A program made the position numbers and the translations under genes. A stretch of 8,289 nucleotides of DNA from Myxococcota bacterium (GTDB lineage: Bacteria > Myxococcota_A > UBA9160 > PR03), in NCBI GenBank assembly GCA_025453505.1, contig JALOQG010000183.1, positions 1 through 8,289 of the forward strand, written 5' to 3'. Below the pieces are notes generated by a model that worked only from the letters and a program-made list of their open reading frames with translations, made no database searches and had not been told where the DNA came from. Numbering within the stretch: position 1 is the first letter of the stretch; the number at the start of each line of letters is the position of its first letter. Positions 6,024 to 8,289 of the stretch are shown here, piece after piece.

Positions 6024-6051
6024 GTGCCCTGACGGTGCCCCGCTGGTGCCC
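6024..6051 (+). repeat. Three GTGCCC boxes at exact 11-base spacing
   Basis: GTGCCC occurs at 6024, 6035 and 6046, each 11 bases after the last, so all face the same side of the helix. It lies 46 bases after the tRNA end. It may be a short tandem duplication or a protein-binding array; nothing else ties it to a function. Confidence 0.45.
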
Positions 6052-6104
6052 TGGGCCGGCTACTTCTCGCGGTTGCGGAAGACCTCGCTCCGGCATCGCG
6101 TTGA

Positions 6105-6303
6105 ACGCCTGCTCTTTCCTGGGTCCATGCCATGGGCCCGTCCGTCTCGGTCGCTTCGATCCCCTCGAACGCCAGTGGAAGCAGCGCCGCGAGCGGATTC
6201 TTCAGCGACTTCTTCGGGCTCAGCGTACCCGGCTACGCCAACGGCACCTCGCTCACGGTGACGGCACAAGTGCGTGTCGAGGGATACACGTCCGCCGCCA
6301 CGC
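6105..6303 (+). pseudogene. Fragment resembling a surface/PEP-CTERM-type beta-rich protein
   Basis: Plus-strand frame opening after a TGA at 6102-6104, with an ATG at 6132. The part SGFFSDFFGLSVPGYANGT followed by SLTVTAQVRVEG has the Ser/Thr/Gly-rich, alternating-hydrophobic look of secreted beta-sandwich proteins in bacteria with PEP-CTERM-like anchors. It differs from the Arg-rich noise of the other frames. After about 6303 the frame turns to charged, low-quality sequence and ends at 6365. There is no signal peptide, Shine-Dalgarno or anchor, so I treat it as a broken internal piece of a gene. Family not identified. Confidence 0.35.
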
Positions 6304-6380
6304 TGCCCCGCAGAGATGATCGAGACGCCTTCGCAGTCGAGAGACTCCGCAGGCTCGTCCTCTGAGGTGAGCGCGGCGCC

Positions 6381-6394
6381 GATCCGCGCGGATC
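6381..6394. repeat. Perfect 14-base palindrome at the end of the choice-of-anchor Q remnant
   Basis: GATCCGCGCGGATC reads the same on both strands. It overlaps the TGA (6393-6395) that ends the anchor frame of the minus-strand remnant, so it may be the old terminator hairpin of that gene. No T-run follows. Confidence 0.4.
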
Positions 6395-6670
6395 ACGGTG
6401 ACGCCCGCACTACGAGCCGGCGGCGCAGCCTCGCCTGCACTGCGAGCACCGCGAGCGCGGCCGGGAGCGCGAGCCCGCGCCGATGTCGCAGTGCGCGACG
6501 CCGTCGCCGTCGCCGTCCTGCGGGCGGTCGGCAATGCGCTGTTCGAGCGCGGGACAGTTCGCGTCGTCGCCCGCGTCGCGCAGTGGGCTGCCCACCAGCG
6601 GCATCCGCGTCAGCGTCTTGCCGCCGTTGCGGGCGAGCGCGTCGAGGACCTCACCGATGTGCGCGAGGCC
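6393..6670 (-). pseudogene. Decayed C-terminal remnant of a choice-of-anchor Q surface protein, frameshifted before its anchor
   Basis: On the minus strand, frame one opens right after a TGA (6671-6673). It reads LDALARNGGKTLTRMPLVGSP, then RDAGDDANCPALEQ, RPQDGDGDGVAHCDIGA, and stops at TAG 6410. This follows the hallmark order of choice-of-anchor Q proteins: LGPLxxNGGPTxTxxLLPGSPAIDAG, then NCPATDQRG and CDIGA. Just after CDIGA (about 6475-6482) the expected hydrophobic anchor appears only in the next frame, as GLALPAALAVLAVQARLRRR, ending at TGA 6393. So a one-base shift separates the domain from its membrane anchor, and the beta-helix body is gone. Such proteins are secreted and held at the cell surface. 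It is either a dead gene remnant or, less likely, carries a sequencing error, but the upstream stop shows it is also truncated. Confidence 0.7.
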
Positions 6671-6698
6671 TCATCTCCAGATGATGGAGGGGGGGGGG
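6671..6698. promoter_or_regulatory. Palindrome plus ten-G run upstream of the lectin-protease gene
   Basis: TCATCT (6671-6676) and AGATGA (6679-6684) form an inverted repeat around CC. Four bases later a run of ten G fills 6689-6698. It lies about 85 bases upstream of the lectin gene start, a position suited to an operator and, for the G-run, to phase-variable promoter spacing. The left half also contains the stop that truncates the anchor-Q remnant, so it may just mark a junction. Confidence 0.3.
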
Positions 6699-6783
6699 CT
6701 CATGACCGATCGCGCGCGCCGTCGGAGGATGCGACCACCGGCGAACCGGCAGGCTCGGGCGCCGCGTTCGCGAGGAGAGGCGC

Positions 6784-8289
6784 ATGGATTCGCGCGGCGA
6801 TCGTCTCGGCTGGCTTCGTGTCGTGGGTTTCGCGGCCTCGGGGATCGCGCTGCTCGCGGGTGCTGCGGCGCACGCCGCGGTCGAGGCCGGGCCGTTCACG
6901 GCTCCGGGCACCGGCCACACCTACTACCTGCTCGCGCCGGACAAGTGGACCTACGCGGAGCAGGAGGCGGTCGCACTCGGCGGTCATCTCGCGACGATCG
7001 ACGACGCGGCGGAGAACGCCTGGATCGCCGCCACCTTCGGCGCGATCGCCGGCGGACCGCTGTGGATCGGGCTCTCGGACCAGGCCGCCGAGGACGAGTT
7101 CGCGTGGTCGAGCGGCCTGCCCGTCACGCACCTCGCGTGGTCGCCCGACGGCCCTCAGCCCAACGGCGCGCAGCCGGGCGACGACTGCGTCGCGACGAGC
7201 GCGGGCGTGTGGGGCGACTTCGACTGCGGCGCCACGTACCGCGCGGTCGTCGAGATCGCGCCACCGGTGCGCGCGATCGCGGACCTCGCGGGCTTCGTTC
7301 GCGCGCAGGCGGGCGACGTACACGTCGTCGGCTTCGACGCCGATGCCGAAGGCGGTGTGATCGACGCACCCGCCGCCGGCGTGCTGGCTGCGACGCTCGA
7401 TCCATCGCCGCACGTCTCGCTGACGCGCGGCGGCGTCGTCACCGATCCGTCGCCGCCCGCGTCGCCCGTCGCCGGCCGCTCGGCGCCCAACGCGATCGCG
7501 TGGAGCGCGCTCGAGAACACGAGCGGTCCGGCGGTGGCGGGCACGCTCGCGCCCGGCATCACCGCGATCGGCGTCACCAACCTCGGCGCGGAGAGCGAGC
7601 TGCGCATCTACGACGCTGCGAACACGCTGCTCGGCGCGCGGCGCTCGGATGCGAACGCCGAGACCGCGGACTTCGTCGGCCTCGTCTCCGACGTACCGAT
7701 CGCGCGCTTCGAGCTGGATGCCGTCGCGGGAGGCGTCGTGCGCGCGGACGACCTCGCCGTCGGTCCGGTCGCACGTCGCGAGCGCGCCGTCTTCCCGAAG
7801 CCCGGCCCGAGCGCGATCGACCCCGAGCGCGTCTCGCCCGATCACATCGTCGTGAAGCTGCGCGAAGGCGCCTGCACGAGCCTCGTCGCTGGGGCGCTGG
7901 CCTTCGATCGCGATTGCATCCTCGAGCGCGAGCGGCGCCTGCTCGATCGCGCGGGGCTGCGCGCCGCGGACGTCGCGAGCGGCGTCGTTGCGCTGAACGA
8001 GGCGGTCGCGAGCCGCGGCGGCGTGCTGCAGCGGACGTTCGAGCAGGACGAGGCGCAGCTCGCGGACCTCCGCTTCCGCGGTGAGATCGCGAGCAACGAG
8101 GAACTCGCGGATCTCGATCTCTACGTCTCGGTGCGCCTCGACCCCGCGACGGCAGCGTCGGCCGCCGACGTGCTCGTCGACGCGCTGAACGCGGTCCCCG
8201 CGGTCGAGCAAGCGCACGCGCAGCCGATTCCGAGCCCCGCCGAGGTGGACATCGCTCCGCCGACGGTGATCTCCCCCGCGTTCACCCAG
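6784..8289 (+). CDS. Secreted C-type lectin / beta-sandwich / subtilase-propeptide protein (partial; S8 protease domain probably beyond window)
   Basis: 502 residues from an ATG with GAGGAG six bases upstream; the frame is open at the right edge. Residues 1-31 are a signal peptide (Arg-containing start, hydrophobic core, AHA|AV cleavage). Residues ~44-158 are a C-type lectin domain: YYLL, TYAEQEAVALGGHLATI, WIGLSD (94-99), QPN at 125-127, WGD at 143-145 and the C135/C148 pair; only one of the two usual disulfides is present. QPN and WGD sit at the sugar/calcium loop positions. Residues ~165-327 look like a beta-sandwich (IGVTNLGAESELRIYD, FVGLVSDVPIARFELDA) common in exported proteins. Residues ~350-502 (DHIVVKLREG, then SNEELADLDLYVSVRLD, VDALNAVPAVEQA and DIAPPT) match the propeptide/linker that precedes subtilisin-family domains in large secreted proteases. 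The protease domain itself is not visible. Probably an exported, carbohydrate-binding protease. Confidence 0.88.
   Translation, partial: MDSRGDRLGWLRVVGFAASGIALLAGAAAHAAVEAGPFTAPGTGHTYYLLAPDKWTYAEQEAVALGGHLATIDDAAENAWIAATFGAIAGGPLWIGLSDQAAEDEFAWSSGLPVTHLAWSPDGPQPNGAQPGDDCVATSAGVWGDFDCGATYRAVVEIAPPVRAIADLAGFVRAQAGDVHVVGFDADAEGGVIDAPAAGVLAATLDPSPHVSLTRGGVVTDPSPPASPVAGRSAPNAIAWSALENTSGPAVAGTLAPGITAIGVTNLGAESELRIYDAANTLLGARRSDANAETADFVGLVSDVPIARFELDAVAGGVVRADDLAVGPVARRERAVFPKPGPSAIDPERVSPDHIVVKLREGACTSLVAGALAFDRDCILERERRLLDRAGLRAADVASGVVALNEAVASRGGVLQRTFEQDEAQLADLRFRGEIASNEELADLDLYVSVRLDPATAASAADVLVDALNAVPAVEQAHAQPIPSPAEVDIAPPTVISPAFTQ

Larger units (their letters stand above)
5979..6783. other. 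About 800 bases after the tRNA without an intact gene; decayed fragments
   Basis: No intact gene is supported on either strand. The stretch contains a phased GTGCCC triplet, a plus-strand surface-protein-like fragment, a minus-strand choice-of-anchor Q remnant, a 14-base palindrome at each of two places and a run of ten G before the lectin gene. These are listed separately. The pattern is of a post-tRNA junk zone where inserted or duplicated genes have decayed. Confidence 0.6.

Noticed and set aside
5798..6133. Minus-strand open frame containing GNRTRVTALKGRSPRPLDDG
   Set aside because: It is the antisense translation of the tRNA-Glu gene, a well-known source of spurious protein entries.
6483..8084. 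533-residue plus-strand frame
   Set aside because: Another frame of the lectin-protease region; Arg-dominated, while the true frame has a signal peptide and lectin motifs.
6700..8217. 505-residue minus-strand frame
   Set aside because: Antisense shadow of the lectin-protease gene, with no recognisable domain or ribosome site.

Overview
The window is a very GC-rich stretch with strong codon bias, so long antisense shadow reading frames are common and most of them are false. The gene content is an HD-GYP response regulator, a XylR/DmpR-type V4R sensor, a possible sigma-54 promoter, a legumain-like C13 peptidase, a secreted lectin-protease and a decayed choice-of-anchor Q protein. It suggests a high-GC Gram-negative bacterium of the old 'Deltaproteobacteria' type (Myxococcota- or Binatota-like). 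That placement is an inference from gene families only.

Left block (1-1767, minus strand): a two-gene unit. An HD-GYP response regulator starts from a TTG with a good Shine-Dalgarno. It is followed after one base by a GTG-started protein that runs off the left edge. That protein carries a XylR_N/V4R ligand-sensing module with the Cys-Glu-Cys-Cys zinc-site spacing I recall for MopR/DmpR/PoxR. A near-consensus -24/-12 (sigma-54) promoter lies about 45 bases upstream of the TTG, with inverted GCATCCC/GGGATGC repeats at enhancer distance. The simplest reading is a small-molecule-sensing and c-di-GMP-degrading regulatory cassette.

Middle block (2062-5770): a stand-alone AAA+ ATPase (minus) is divergent from a plus-strand pair, a four-helix membrane protein and a membrane-anchored C13 peptidase 12 bases downstream. 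This pair converges on a CmoB-like (DUF1698-type) SAM methyltransferase on the minus strand, with a GC hairpin at the junction.

Right block (5903-8289): a complete tRNA-Glu(UUC) gene with encoded CCA is followed by about 800 bases with no intact gene. This stretch holds gene debris: a plus-strand fragment resembling surface/PEP-CTERM-type proteins, and a minus-strand remnant of a choice-of-anchor Q protein whose membrane anchor is now in another frame. After a 14-base palindrome and a run of ten G, a large secreted protein begins: signal peptide, C-type lectin domain, beta-sandwich domain and a subtilase-type propeptide. It continues past the right edge, probably into an S8 protease domain.

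The most noteworthy items are the V4R sensor/HD-GYP/sigma-54 unit, the lectin-protease architecture and the decayed choice-of-anchor Q gene next to a tRNA.
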